Shown: one piece after another, positions 41,029 through 50,237 of the stretch
Position numbering within the stretch: the first letter of the stretch is position 1
Layout of the letters: each line of letters starts with the position of its first letter
Assembly: GCA_016234485.1 (NCBI GenBank)
Contig: JACRBL010000032.1
Location: 1-56,365 of the forward strand
Length of the DNA stretch: 56,365 bases
Direction of reading: 5' to 3'
Origin: Chloroflexota bacterium
GTDB lineage: Bacteria > Chloroflexota > Anaerolineae > Anaerolineales > Villigracilaceae
Notes under the pieces: model-generated
What the model saw: the letters and a program-made list of their open reading frames with translations, nothing else
Told to the model about the DNA's origin: nothing
Database searches by the model: none
Translations under genes and position numbers: made by a program

Positions 41029-42641
41029 AAAATGCAAAACCGATCAACGCGAACGGGACGAGGGTCGCGCCGCCGCAGTTGAATCCGCCTCCTCCTGATT
41101 CTTCGGGCGGGGTTGATTCGGTCGGAGCGGAGGGTTGCGCGACTGGCTCTGTACCAAGCAGGGAGAGATCGTCGAGCCAGATCGTGCCAGCGGCACGCGC
41201 GGATTCGGGCGCGGAGAGGCCGATGGAGAAGCCTGTCACTTCGGCGGGATTGAAGGGCGCGCCCGCGTTCTCCTCCCATTCGGCGCGTTGGATTTGGCTC
41301 CACGGAATTTGCACCAGAACCCAATTCGCGTCACTGCCTGTGGGGGTTTGGGCGTGATAGACATAGGTGGAACGTCCGCCAGGCGAGCCGCCATACATGC
41401 TCACGTCAAATGAAAGGCCCGCGCGGTCGGCGCGGAGATAGAAGGAGAGTCCCTGCCCCGCGCTCCAGTTTTGGGTGGTGTCGAAATAAAAGCCGCAGGT
41501 GGCCCAGGTGTTGGCTTGCGCGTCGAATTGGAATTGCAGGGAGGCTGAGCCCGCGTGCGCGGTGGATGAGTCGGCGCGGCAGGTGAGTTGCGTGTCGGTG
41601 TTGTCTTGAAAATATCCCTCCCAACCAGAGGTATGCGCGGGCGGCGCGCCTTCAAAGTCGTCGATCACGCCCACTGTGGTTTGTGCGCCGGAAGCGACCT
41701 CGGGCGGAATCGGCGCTTCGGTGGCCGCGCCCACCGCGGGTCCAGATGGAGGCGCAGAGGCTGTCCCGCTATCCTCCCAGCGATGGTAGAAGTAGTTCAG
41801 CAGCGGCACAAATTCTTCGGTGGCTTTTTGACTGCCGCGTTCGTTCGGGTGGTCGTCGCCCGAGGGATAGGCCAGCGTGTTGCGGTGACCTGGGGCATGC
41901 TCTACCCACTCACCATTTATCCGATGGTGTGCCTCAGGTCCAGTTAGTATGTTGTAGAAATCGAAGACGGCTACGTTGTTGAGGGTGTAATTGTTTTCGC
42001 TGAGCCAGTCGTTGAGGAGCCAGTTGTTAAAGGCGCGGGCGTTTTTGGCATGGGTGGAATCGGACAGCGGCGGCGCGGTGATGACGATGAAAAGTTTGTC
42101 GGGGCGTGAGGCGAAATATGGCAGGATGCTGTTGTAGACGTATTTCGCGCCGCTGACGGAAAGTTCTTCGTATGTGCCAGGCGGGTCATTGGGATTTCCT
42201 TCCAGCGCGGAGTTGGGAAAGCAGGATTTGAAGATGATGATCTCGTTCTCACCGCCAGGATCGGAGAGGGTGCGCGTGTACGAGGCGTGTTGCCCGGACT
42301 CGCGGAAGAGCGCGTCCATGTAGGTGGGCGTGTTGGCGCTGGCGAACCACTCCGTCCAGTTGGGGATGTCGGTGCGGTCGCCGATGGCATCGGGACCCCA
42401 GCCGTAGTTCGTGTCGCTGACGAAATAATTATTCTCACCGAGCGCGCGACCCAGGTCGCCGTAGCCGTCGGTGAGCCAATTCTCGCCCGTGGAGTGGTGG
42501 ATGAAGACAAGTTTCACCACATGGTCGGGCGGCTCGGCGTTGATGGATTGTTGCGCGGGCGCGGGCATCCACGTCGCGGCGGTGAGGGTCAAGATCACCA
42601 GGAGGGCGATGGACAATCTCCAAGCAGAGGTGCGTGACATG
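41000..42641 (-). CDS. Secreted SGNH-like protein with CBM-like domain and C-terminal anchor signal
   Basis: A 546-residue exported protein. A signal peptide ends near APAQQS. Residues about 40-290 form a domain with LVFIHHSTGENWLTDGYG (Ser near the start) and YPSGDDHPNERGSQKATEEF (Asp-x-His near the end), which resemble blocks I and V of SGNH/GDSL hydrolases. Residues about 340-500 look like a CBM11-type galactose/glucan-binding jelly roll (VIDDFEGAPPAHTSGWEGYF, then WVLVQIPWSQIQRAEW). The C-terminus is a Gly/Cys motif (GGGGFNCGG), one hydrophobic helix and RKRPK, a sorting-signal-like tail. The ATG at 42641 follows GAGGAGAG. It is the downstream paralogue of the gene at 42663. Confidence 0.75.
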
Positions 42642-42662
42642 GTTCTCTCCTCGCCTGATGTT

Positions 42663-44111
42663 TTACGGAACGTAATACGTGATCCAGAGGACGGGTTTGA
42701 ATGCGGTATTTCCCGAAAGGAACGCACGATAATCCGCCGCGTTGTTGTCGTTGCTTTCCATTGCAAAGCGCAGGCGCATTTGCGTGAGGCCAGCCCTGTT
42801 AATATCGCTAAAATTGCCGCTGCCTCCCGCGGAGTAAATTGGAGCGTTCAACCAATTTTGCATGGAAATTTTATTGAACCAGGCCAGTGAATAACTGGTT
42901 GGCGCGGCCTGAAAATCCGCGGCCTCCAATGCGGCGTTTCCATTGAACGCGCCTTTCCGAATATCGAGCAACAACCCAGTACTCCACGTGTAGGGGTTTT
43001 GCCCAGCAAGACTGCTGAGTTTAACTTTAACCAAAGCCGAAACAATCACGGCATTATCCGGCAGGCTGGCCGTGTTGAATGAAAGGATGGACACGTACTG
43101 GCGATTTTGCGCGTCGTCTCCCAGGCGAAGAGTGCGCGCGGCGTTATCCACGCTTCCGCCCACGCCGCTATTTTGCGCCGATTCCAAAATCCGGCCATCC
43201 TGCGTGGGATTGGATTTGAAGGCGATGTTATGCGCTCCGTTCTTCCAACGGCGATAATAGACATTCAACAACGGAACAAAATCTGCGGTGGCTTTTTGAC
43301 TTCCCGCGATGGATGGATGGTCGTCACCCGAGGGGTAATAAAGCGTGTTGTGGCTTCTAAATTGATGGATCACATCTCCATTGTGGAAATAATGATGAGC
43401 CAATGGATGCGTCAACACATTGTAGAAATCAAAAACCGCCACATTGCCATAGATATAGTTGTTCTCATATAGCCAATGGTAAACCAGCCAGTTATTGAAG
43501 GCGCGCGCGTTTTTGGCATAGGTTCCATCGGAAAGGGGCGGCGCAGTGACGATGATGAACAATTTATCCTGATGTGCAGCGAAATAGGGCAGGATGGTAT
43601 TGTAGACGTATTTGGCATGTCCCACTGTCAATCCCACTGTCGGATCGGGCGGATCGTTCGGGCCTCCCTCCAACGCGGAATTGGGGAAGCATGATTTGAA
43701 CATCACGATCTCGTTCTGCCCGCCTGGGTCGGCAAGCGTGCGCGTATAACTGGAATGTTGTCCGCTCTCCGCGTAAAGCGCGTTCATGTAGGTCGGCGTA
43801 TCGGCGCTGGCAAACCATTCCGTCCAATTCGGGATGTCGGTGCGGTCGCCAATGGCGTTCGGCCCCCAGCCATAATTTGTATCGCTGACGAAGTAGTTGT
43901 TCTGTCCAAGCGTTTTCCCCAAATTACCATAACCATCGGTCAGCCAATTTTCGCCCGTGGAATGGTGGATGAAGATCAGTTTGACGACGCTATCCGGCGG
44001 ATTGGCGTTATCCGTCTGTCGCATCGATGCGGACCTCGTAGCGGCCGCGGTCATCGCCAGCAGACAGCCAGCGACGAGCAGATTCAAGGCGAAGCGGAAA
44101 TATGTTTTCAT
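42663..44111 (-). CDS. Secreted SGNH-like protein with DNRLRE-like domain
   Basis: A 482-residue exported paralogue of the previous protein. The signal peptide ends near TAAATRSAS. The shared domain (residues about 40-300) has LIFIHHSTGENWLTDGYGNL, NNYFVSDTNYGWGPNAIGDR, FKSCFPNSALEG and YPSGDDHPSIAGSQKA. Its C-terminal 180 residues differ from the paralogue and resemble the DNRLRE stalk-type domain (DGRILESAQNSGVGG, LRLGDDAQNRQYVSILSF). No C-terminal anchor is seen. Substrate unknown; an esterase on surface or plant polysaccharide is possible. A promoter lies at 44131-44158 and a GGGAGG ribosome binding site precedes the ATG. Confidence 0.75.
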   Translation of the reverse strand: MKTYFRFALNLLVAGCLLAMTAAATRSASMRQTDNANPPDSVVKLIFIHHSTGENWLTDGYGNLGKTLGQNNYFVSDTNYGWGPNAIGDRTDIPNWTEWFASADTPTYMNALYAESGQHSSYTRTLADPGGQNEIVMFKSCFPNSALEGGPNDPPDPTVGLTVGHAKYVYNTILPYFAAHQDKLFIIVTAPPLSDGTYAKNARAFNNWLVYHWLYENNYIYGNVAVFDFYNVLTHPLAHHYFHNGDVIHQFRSHNTLYYPSGDDHPSIAGSQKATADFVPLLNVYYRRWKNGAHNIAFKSNPTQDGRILESAQNSGVGGSVDNAARTLRLGDDAQNRQYVSILSFNTASLPDNAVIVSALVKVKLSSLAGQNPYTWSTGLLLDIRKGAFNGNAALEAADFQAAPTSYSLAWFNKISMQNWLNAPIYSAGGSGNFSDINRAGLTQMRLRFAMESNDNNAADYRAFLSGNTAFKPVLWITYYVP

Positions 44112-44130
44112 GGGACCCTCCCGGTCTCAA

Positions 44131-44158
44131 ATTAAAACTGGACGAATACAATCGTCAA
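44131..44158 (-). promoter_or_regulatory. Promoter of the tandem SGNH-like genes
   Basis: On the minus strand TTGACG (44158-44153), a 16-base spacer and TTTAAT (44136-44131) precede the ATG at 44111. No promoter was found between the two paralogues, whose genes are 21 bases apart. Confidence 0.55.
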
Positions 44159-44229
44159 TTTCATTATAGACAATGCGAATTTAAATACAAGTAGCGCCCC
44201 GCGCGTTTTCGTCCCCCGTTTGTCATCTT

Positions 44230-45147
44230 TTACAAATTTGTCGCTTTCGCCAACGCTTCCAGGCCTTCCATATCATCCAGATCCAGCCATTGGAGCATGA
44301 CGCGTTGGAGGCCGACTTCCTCCAGTGCGAGCAATTGTTCCTTCACCTGGTTCGGCGTCCCCACGATCGCGCCAACCTGACGGAGTTGCTCAAACGTCCT
44401 GCCGCGCGCTTGTAATTTTTGCTGGACGGCGGAATCGTCCGCGCCAAAATAACATCCTGTCATCATCGAGCGGCGCACAGATTTGGGATCGCGCTCGCCG
44501 TGAATGAGCAAATCATCCAACGTCAAGTTCAACTTGAAGAACGCGTCCGCGGTGGAGAACATGCAATTCCACTCGTCCGCGAAGCGCGCCACGAGAGGCA
44601 GAGTGCGTCTGGGGCCGATCCCACCGATGAGGATGCGCGGCCCGCCCGTCCGCTGGGGACGCGGGAGCAGGATGGCCTCGTGGAGCGAGAAATATTTCCC
44701 CTCGAAAAAGACAGGCTGGTCGCTTTTCAGCAGGCGTGTGACCACTTCCAATCCCTCCTCGAAGCGGTCGAAGCGGTCGGCAAGATTGAGCAGGTCAAAG
44801 CCAAAGTGACGGTGTTCGCGCTCCTGCCAGCCCGCGCCGAGGCCGAGGGTGAGGCGTCCGCCAGAGAGGTCATCCACCGCCGCGGCCATACGCGCCGTCA
44901 GCGCGGGGTGGCGAAACGAGACAGGCGAAACCAAAGGTCCGAATTCGATGCGCTTCGTGTTCGAGGCAAGCCACGTCAATGAGACCCACATCTCCAGCGA
45001 TTCTTTGTCGGGTGGATTGGAGTTCGTGAAATGGTCAGAGCGATACAAACCGACGAATCCCAAATCTTCCGCAAAGCGGACAATGTTCTGCCAGCGCGGC
45101 CACGTCAGGCCGTTCTGTCCTTCGATCATGATGGCGATTTCGAGCAT
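44230..45147 (-). CDS. LLM class flavin (F420-type) oxidoreductase
   Basis: A 305-residue luciferase-like monooxygenase-fold enzyme. Characteristic blocks are AEDLGFVGLYRSDHF, EFGPLVSPVSFRHPALTARMAAAVDDLSGGRLTLGLGAGW and PRILIGGIGPRRTLPLVARFADEWN. The group F420-dependent branch is likeliest from the TGGPRILIGG pattern and length, but FMN use cannot be ruled out. It lies nine bases after the AlkZ-like gene, with an AGGAG ribosome binding site inside that gap, so the two are co-transcribed. The substrate is unknown. Confidence 0.88.
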   Translation of the reverse strand: MLEIAIMIEGQNGLTWPRWQNIVRFAEDLGFVGLYRSDHFTNSNPPDKESLEMWVSLTWLASNTKRIEFGPLVSPVSFRHPALTARMAAAVDDLSGGRLTLGLGAGWQEREHRHFGFDLLNLADRFDRFEEGLEVVTRLLKSDQPVFFEGKYFSLHEAILLPRPQRTGGPRILIGGIGPRRTLPLVARFADEWNCMFSTADAFFKLNLTLDDLLIHGERDPKSVRRSMMTGCYFGADDSAVQQKLQARGRTFEQLRQVGAIVGTPNQVKEQLLALEEVGLQRVMLQWLDLDDMEGLEALAKATNL

Positions 45148-45156
45148 GGGATTCTC

Positions 45157-46011
45157 CTATTTGTAAACGCCACGGACTGCCAGCCATTCCCCTTCATGTT
45201 TGGGATGGCTGGCTTTTTTTATTTCGCCTGTTTCCACCAACTTATTGACCGCCCGCTCCGCGATCTCTTTTTTCCATCCAAAGAGTTTGATCACATCGCG
45301 GAGTTGCGCCGCGCCGACGGAGGCAAAGTAGAGTTCGAGCAACTTCGCCCGCGCAGCGGATTCGGAGATGGAACGCGCCCGCTCAGGCAAATCGGGGAAA
45401 TGGCGCGCGGTCAGTTCGTAGATGTGCGAATATCGCCACGCGCCCGCCTCCGCCACGCCAATGGGCAGAATCTTGAAATCGGATTGCAATTGCTCCAGTC
45501 CTTTGTTGAACTCCGACTCTTTCTCGTTCGCCAGTTTGGCGGCGCGGCGCAGGTCAATGGAGTTGAGCGCGCCGTTATCCACCAACGCTTCGTAGATCTG
45601 CTTCGCGGCCTGGGTGAGACGTCCCTCGCGATAGGCGATAAGATAATCTTCATCGGGCGAGCCGTAATTTTCCGAGAGGGCGTAAAAATAGGGCGCGATT
45701 TCCAGCGAGATCATCGTAGCTTTGCGGCGCAAAATTTTTCCGTAGTACCAAATTTTCTTATCGAGCGCGCCGTCCTTCCAGCCCCAGGTAACGTGACCAG
45801 GGTCGTCGTGCGCGTCGGCTACGGGGCGGTCGCCCGCGACGGCTGTCCACAGGGCGGGGAGGTCTATCCCTTTGATCGGCCAAAAGTAGACGAAGCCGCG
45901 CGCGTCCACGAAGCGGAGCGCCTGGGCGGGCGTGGAAAGCCGCTTAAACGGAGGCAGGTTGAAAGTCCGCGCACGATGCGATTGGAGGCGTGTGAGGTCA
46001 ATGGATGGCAT
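45157..46011 (-). CDS. AlkZ-related winged-helix DNA-binding protein
   Basis: A 284-residue protein of the AlkZ-related group (short relatives of DNA interstrand crosslink glycosylases AlkZ/YcaQ). It shows FVDARGFVYFWPIKGIDLPALWTAV, WGWKDGALDKKIWYYGKILRRKATMISLEI and two winged-helix-like parts near residues 135-185 and 225-280. The catalytic QxQ/QxD motif of true AlkZ glycosylases is not obvious, so activity is uncertain. A minus-strand TAAAAT box (46023-46018) ends six bases before the ATG without a ribosome binding site. Confidence 0.7.
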   Translation of the reverse strand: MPSIDLTRLQSHRARTFNLPPFKRLSTPAQALRFVDARGFVYFWPIKGIDLPALWTAVAGDRPVADAHDDPGHVTWGWKDGALDKKIWYYGKILRRKATMISLEIAPYFYALSENYGSPDEDYLIAYREGRLTQAAKQIYEALVDNGALNSIDLRRAAKLANEKESEFNKGLEQLQSDFKILPIGVAEAGAWRYSHIYELTARHFPDLPERARSISESAARAKLLELYFASVGAAQLRDVIKLFGWKKEIAERAVNKLVETGEIKKASHPKHEGEWLAVRGVYK

Positions 46012-46067
46012 AATTGAATTTTAGTCCAAATCCAAATTTATGCTACACTTTTCCCAAGGAGTCAGCC

Positions 46068-46946
46068 ATGAACTTGGAAGCGGAGACCCAAAAACTGCAC
46101 GACGCCCTCATCTACGATATGAACAAGGCCCTCGCCCTGCCGCAGAACGAACGCGTGCGAAGCATGATCCGCGCGCTTCTCGGGAAGGCGGCGCGGCGCT
46201 TCGCGGAACTGGGCGCCGGACTCGACCGCGTGGTGGCCGAAGGAGGTATCGCGGCGGGCGCACACTGGGCGTTGCCAAAATTCGTCAAAGGCTACGCGGC
46301 GCGCGGCGCGGAGATCATCCCTCCCGAAGGTCCGTTGGTGATCGCGGCCAATCATCCCGCCGCAGTGGATTCGCTCGTTATCTCCGCGCACGTTGAGCGG
46401 CCCGATTACAAGATCATCATCGGCGACATTCCCTTTTTTGAAAACATGCCGCACGTCAGCGAGCACGCCATCTACGCGCCAGGGCCGCAGGATACGAGCG
46501 GGCGAATGGCCGTCATCCGCAAGTGCATCCGCCACTTGAAGGACGGGGGCGCGTTGCTGATCTTTGCGCGCGGCGGCATCGAAGCCGACCCCGATTGGAT
46601 GCCCAACCCTGACGGCGAATTTGACAAGTGGTCGCGCAGTTTGGAAATTTTCCTCGAACGCGTCCCGCGGACGCGCGTGCTGGTGACCATCGCCAGCGGC
46701 GTCATCTCACGGACGGCGATGCGTCACCCAATCACGTGGATGCGCCGCGCCCGTCCCGATAGACAGCGGCTGGCCTTCATCTATCAGTTTTTGCGTCAAA
46801 CTCTGAGCGGCCGCGAACTCTTCGGCCTGACGCCGCGCGTCACCTTTGGCGAGGTCGTTTCCGGCGAGACGAATGCTCACGTGTTGGCCGAGGTCGGCGC
46901 GGCGGCACGGCGCGTGCTGAAACGCCACATGGAATGGCAGGCATGA
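46068..46946 (+). CDS. PlsC-like 1-acylglycerol-phosphate acyltransferase
   Basis: A 292-residue protein with the acyltransferase motif I NHPAAVDS (NHx4D, at about residues 93-99), preceded by GPLVIAA, and motif III-like LLIFARGGIEAD. It has no long membrane segments. The family acylates lysophosphatidate or related lipids. An AAGGAG at 46056-46061 sets the start at 46068. It overlaps pgl by four bases and so leads the pentose phosphate operon, although a functional link is not apparent. Confidence 0.8.
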   Translation: MNLEAETQKLHDALIYDMNKALALPQNERVRSMIRALLGKAARRFAELGAGLDRVVAEGGIAAGAHWALPKFVKGYAARGAEIIPPEGPLVIAANHPAAVDSLVISAHVERPDYKIIIGDIPFFENMPHVSEHAIYAPGPQDTSGRMAVIRKCIRHLKDGGALLIFARGGIEADPDWMPNPDGEFDKWSRSLEIFLERVPRTRVLVTIASGVISRTAMRHPITWMRRARPDRQRLAFIYQFLRQTLSGRELFGLTPRVTFGEVVSGETNAHVLAEVGAAARRVLKRHMEWQA

Positions 46947-47683
46947 AACCGACGATTCGGATTTTCAAAGAAGCGAATGAATTGAGTCGCGCGGCGGCGG
47001 AATTGTTTGTCGCGCTGGCGACGCAGGCCATCCGCGAGCGCGGACGATTCCTGGTCGCGCTCAGCGGCGGAAGCGCTCCGATGGGGCTTTATCGCCTGCT
47101 GGCGCGCAAACCGATTGACTGGACGCGCGTCCACATTTTTTGGGGAGACGAGCGATTGGTTCCGCCCGAGAATCCCGAAAGCAATTATGGACAGGCGCGC
47201 GAGGTTTTGTTGAAGCATATCCCCATTCCATCGGAGAATATTCACCGCGTTGCCACAGAACTCGAATCAGACGCGGCGGCCGCGGACTATGCCCGCGTCT
47301 TGAAAGAGTTTGCCGCCCCAAATCTTGACTGGCCGCGCTTCGATCTCGTCCTGCTCGGCATGGGCGAGGACGGGCATACCGCTTCGCTCTTCCCTGGCTC
47401 ACCTGTGGATGTGACCGAGCCTGTCATCGCGGTGACTGCAAATTATCAAGGTCGTCCCGCGCAGAGAGTCACATTGACTCCGCTCGTATTCAACGACGCA
47501 CGGCAGGCGCTTTTCCTAGTCGCGGGCGCGAACAAAGCTGTATCTTTAAGGGGGGTGTTTGACGACTATAATTCGTCTGAATTAATTCCCGCCAAACGCA
47601 TCCAGCCCACCGAGGGACAGGTCACATGGATGGTGGATGAGGCGGCGGGATCGGCCCTCACCCCTAGTCCCTCTCCCAAATAG
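46943..47683 (+). CDS. pgl: 6-phosphogluconolactonase
   Basis: A 246-residue DevB/Pgl-type enzyme that hydrolyses 6-phosphogluconolactone in the oxidative pentose phosphate pathway. Conserved blocks are FLVALSGGSAPMGLYRLL, VHIFWGDERLVPPENPESNYG, DLVLLGMGEDGHTASLFPG and RVTLTPLVFNDARQALFLVAG. The last residues, ALTPSPSPK, are encoded by a CCCTCTCCC/GGGAGAGGG palindrome (47669-47691) whose loop supplies the stop codon, so the normal end has been replaced. gnd follows after 27 bases. Confidence 0.93.
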   Translation: MKPTIRIFKEANELSRAAAELFVALATQAIRERGRFLVALSGGSAPMGLYRLLARKPIDWTRVHIFWGDERLVPPENPESNYGQAREVLLKHIPIPSENIHRVATELESDAAAADYARVLKEFAAPNLDWPRFDLVLLGMGEDGHTASLFPGSPVDVTEPVIAVTANYQGRPAQRVTLTPLVFNDARQALFLVAGANKAVSLRGVFDDYNSSELIPAKRIQPTEGQVTWMVDEAAGSALTPSPSPK

Positions 47684-47691
47684 GGAGAGGG
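47669..47691. repeat. CCCTCTCCC palindrome forming the end of pgl
   Basis: CCCTCTCCC (47669-47677) pairs with GGGAGAGGG (47683-47691) around AAATA. The stop TAG of pgl spans loop and right arm (47681-47683). Confidence 0.75.
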
Positions 47692-47710
47692 GAGTAATGA
47701 AGGACCATTT

Positions 47711-48619
47711 ATGGAACTCGCAATGATTGGTTTGGGAAAAATGGGATTGAATATGGCGGTGCGTTTGACACGCGGCGGGCATCGTGTGGTCGGGTATGCG
47801 CGCACCGCCGCGAACGTGGAGGAGGCGGTCGCGCTCGGCGTGGATGGCGCGCACTCGCTCGAGGAAACCGTTGGGAAACTCAAGCAAACTCCACGCGTGG
47901 TGTGGCTCATGGTCCCATCGGGAGCGGCCACCACCGAGACCATCGAAAAGGCCGCGGCCTTGCTGAACAAAGGTGACATCATCGTGGACGGCGGCAACTC
48001 GAATTACAAAGACACGATCCGCCACGCGCAAATACTGGAAGCGAAGGGCGTTGATTTTGTAGACTGCGGCACCAGCGGCGGGATTTGGGGCCTCAGCGAA
48101 GGTTACAGCCTGATGATCGGAGGCCAGCCCGAGGTCACGGAAAAGATGCGTCCCATTTTCGAGACGCTCGCCCCAAACGCGGACAAGGGCTGGGGACGCG
48201 TCGGTCCGCACGGCGCGGGGCATTTCGTCAAGATGATCCACAACGGAATCGAATATGGAATGATGCAATCTTTCGCGGAGGGGTTCAGCCTCCTGAAGGC
48301 GAAAAAAGATTTCGGGCTGGACCTGGCGCAGGTCTCGCACATCTGGCAGGATGGAAGCGTCGTCCGCTCGTGGCTGTTGGACCTGGCGGCGCGCGCCCTC
48401 GACGAGGACGCGTCGCTCGACGAGATCAAACCCTGGGTGGCCGATTCGGGCGAGGGACGGTGGACGGTGTTTGAATCCATTGATCTGGACGTGCCAGCGC
48501 CCGTCATCACGCTTGCGTTGCAGATGCGCTTCGCCAGCCGCGACGAGGAGAATTTTTCGGCGCGCATGTTGGCCGCGTTGCGCAACCAGTTCGGCGGTCA
48601 CGCGGTGAAGAAAGATTAA
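47711..48619 (+). CDS. gnd: 6-phosphogluconate dehydrogenase, decarboxylating (short type)
   Basis: A 302-residue enzyme of the short YqeC/GntZ-like class (the classical Gnd has about 470 residues). The NAD(P)-binding motif IGLGKMGLNMAVRLTRGGHRVVGY is at residues 6-29. DIIVDGGNSNYKDTIRH, FVDCGTSGGIWG and HFVKMIHNGIEYGMMQSFAEG contain the catalytic Lys and Asn. It converts 6-phosphogluconate to ribulose 5-phosphate and CO2. With pgl before and zwf after, all three oxidative steps are encoded together. Confidence 0.93.
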   Translation: MELAMIGLGKMGLNMAVRLTRGGHRVVGYARTAANVEEAVALGVDGAHSLEETVGKLKQTPRVVWLMVPSGAATTETIEKAAALLNKGDIIVDGGNSNYKDTIRHAQILEAKGVDFVDCGTSGGIWGLSEGYSLMIGGQPEVTEKMRPIFETLAPNADKGWGRVGPHGAGHFVKMIHNGIEYGMMQSFAEGFSLLKAKKDFGLDLAQVSHIWQDGSVVRSWLLDLAARALDEDASLDEIKPWVADSGEGRWTVFESIDLDVPAPVITLALQMRFASRDEENFSARMLAALRNQFGGHAVKKD

Positions 48620-48621
48620 CC

Positions 48622-48707
48622 CGTCATTGCGAGGGCGTTCTTCCCGAAGCAATCCCCTCGTACGCGAGGAGACTGCTTCGACGGAAGAACACCGTCTCGC
48701 AGTGACG
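48622..48707. repeat. CGTCATTGCG inverted-repeat element, copy 4
   Basis: An 86-bp element from CGTCATTGCGAGGG to CGCAGTGACG, with inner arms CGAAGCAATC and GACTGCTTCG and CGTTCTTCC/GGAAGAACA. It fills exactly the space between gnd and zwf and may affect zwf expression. Confidence 0.8.
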
Positions 48708-48719
48708 ATGGAAATTATC

Positions 48720-50171
48720 ATGACCAAACAAAATCCCACCTCCGTCATCATCTTCGGCGCGTCGGGCGACCTGGCCCAACGCAAACTTGCGCCATCGTTG
48801 TTCAACCTGTTTCGCAAGCGGAAGACGCCGAAGCAGTTGAACATCATCGGATTCGGCAACACGCCCTTCACCGACGAGACCTTCCGCCAGCGCGTACGCG
48901 AAGGCATGGATCAGTTCGCCAACTTCAAGTTCACCGATGAGGAATGGGGAATCTTTTCAAAAAACCTCTATTATCACCAGGGACGCTACACCGACCTGGC
49001 CGATTTTAAGAAACTGGGCGAACGCCTCAGCGAAATCGAAGGCGGCCCGGCAAACCGTCTGTTTTACATGGCGATCCCGCCGACGATTTTTCCCAATATC
49101 ATTGACCTGCTCGGGCTGACGGGTCAACTACTTGAGGACGGCGGCTGGCGGCGTGTGATCGTCGAGAAGCCGTTCGGCACCGACCTGGCTTCGGCGCAGG
49201 CGCTCAACCAGCAGGCGCACAAAGTTCTTCAGGAAAACCAGATCTATCGCATTGACCACTATCTCGGCAAGGAGACCGTGCAAAATATTTTGTTCACGCG
49301 CTTTGCCAACACCATCTTTGAACCGATCTGGAACCGCAACTATATTGACCACGTGCAGATCACGGTGGCGGAAAAAGTGGGTGTCGAGCACCGCGCGGGT
49401 TACTACGATTCCGTCGGCGTCCTACGCGACATGTTCCAGAACCACCTGCTCCAACTTTTGACGCTGGTCGCGATGGAGCCGCCCTCTTCATTCAACGCGA
49501 CCGCGCTCCGTAATGAAAAAGTCAAATTGTTGAGCGCCATCCAACCGATGACGCCCGCGCAGGTGGCCGAGAACACCGTCCGCGCGCAATACGCCGGGTA
49601 TCGGAACGAGCCAGAAGTCAAGCCCGAATCGTCCACGCCCACTTACGCGGCCCTGCGTTTCTTCATCAACAACTGGCGCTGGCAGGGCGTCCCATTCTAT
49701 TTGCGATCGGGCAAGAACATGGCCGAAAAACAAACCCAGATCATCATCCGATTCAAAGAGCCGCCGCTGGCAATGTTCCCCATGCCGCCTGAAAAAAAGA
49801 TGGCTCCCAACATGCTCGTGCTTTACATCCAGCCCGACGAGGGCGTGCACCTGCGCTTCGAAGCCAAAGCCCCCGACACCGTTTCAGAGACGCGCTCGGT
49901 GGACATGGAATTCCACTACGCCGAGGCTTTCGGCCCAACCGTCATCCCCGAATCCTACGAACGACTGCTACTCGATGCCATTCAGGGGGACGCGTCCCTG
50001 TTCACCCGCGCAGACGAAGTGGAGACCGCCTGGGGATTAATGGACCCCATCCTCCAGACATGGGAAACGCTTCAGACTCCCCCTGTGGTTGTTTACGCTC
50101 CGAACAGCTGGGGACCCGCTGAGGCGGACGCCCTGCTCACGCGCGATGGACGGTTTTGGCTGAACGAGTAG
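48720..50171 (+). CDS. zwf: Glucose-6-phosphate 1-dehydrogenase
   Basis: A 483-residue enzyme, the first step of the oxidative pentose phosphate pathway. The coenzyme motif IIFGASGDLAQRKLAPSLFNL is at the N-terminus. The active-site motif RIDHYLGKE (about residues 178-186) contains the catalytic His, preceded by VIVEKPFGTD. GVEHRAGYYDSVGVLRDMFQNHLLQLL and WQGVPFYLRSGKNM are also conserved. ATG 48720 or 48708 can be the start; the frame is open back into the repeat element at 48622, but that part is not conserved. A terminator follows. Confidence 0.95.
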   Translation: MTKQNPTSVIIFGASGDLAQRKLAPSLFNLFRKRKTPKQLNIIGFGNTPFTDETFRQRVREGMDQFANFKFTDEEWGIFSKNLYYHQGRYTDLADFKKLGERLSEIEGGPANRLFYMAIPPTIFPNIIDLLGLTGQLLEDGGWRRVIVEKPFGTDLASAQALNQQAHKVLQENQIYRIDHYLGKETVQNILFTRFANTIFEPIWNRNYIDHVQITVAEKVGVEHRAGYYDSVGVLRDMFQNHLLQLLTLVAMEPPSSFNATALRNEKVKLLSAIQPMTPAQVAENTVRAQYAGYRNEPEVKPESSTPTYAALRFFINNWRWQGVPFYLRSGKNMAEKQTQIIIRFKEPPLAMFPMPPEKKMAPNMLVLYIQPDEGVHLRFEAKAPDTVSETRSVDMEFHYAEAFGPTVIPESYERLLLDAIQGDASLFTRADEVETAWGLMDPILQTWETLQTPPVVVYAPNSWGPAEADALLTRDGRFWLNE

Positions 50172-50188
50172 GTATTTCCTTCCTAAAA

Positions 50189-50221
50189 AAGAGGCCGTCA
50201 TCTCTGCGATGACGGCCTCTT
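50189..50221. terminator. Terminator shared by zwf and the convergent esterase gene
   Basis: A 14-bp stem (AAGAGGCCGTCATC, 50189-50202, with 50208-50221) around TCTGC. The A-run on the left gives a T-run for the minus strand, so it works best for the esterase gene. Confidence 0.8.
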
Positions 50222-50237
50222 CATAAATTCTATCTAA

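Noticed and set aside
45031..46017. 328-codon plus-strand frame opposite the AlkZ-like gene
   Set aside because: The minus strand encodes a recognisable family with a plausible start; the plus frame does not.
47582..48907. 441-codon minus-strand frame opposite gnd
   Set aside because: It covers a certain gene and a repeat element, and has no recognisable domain or ribosome binding site.
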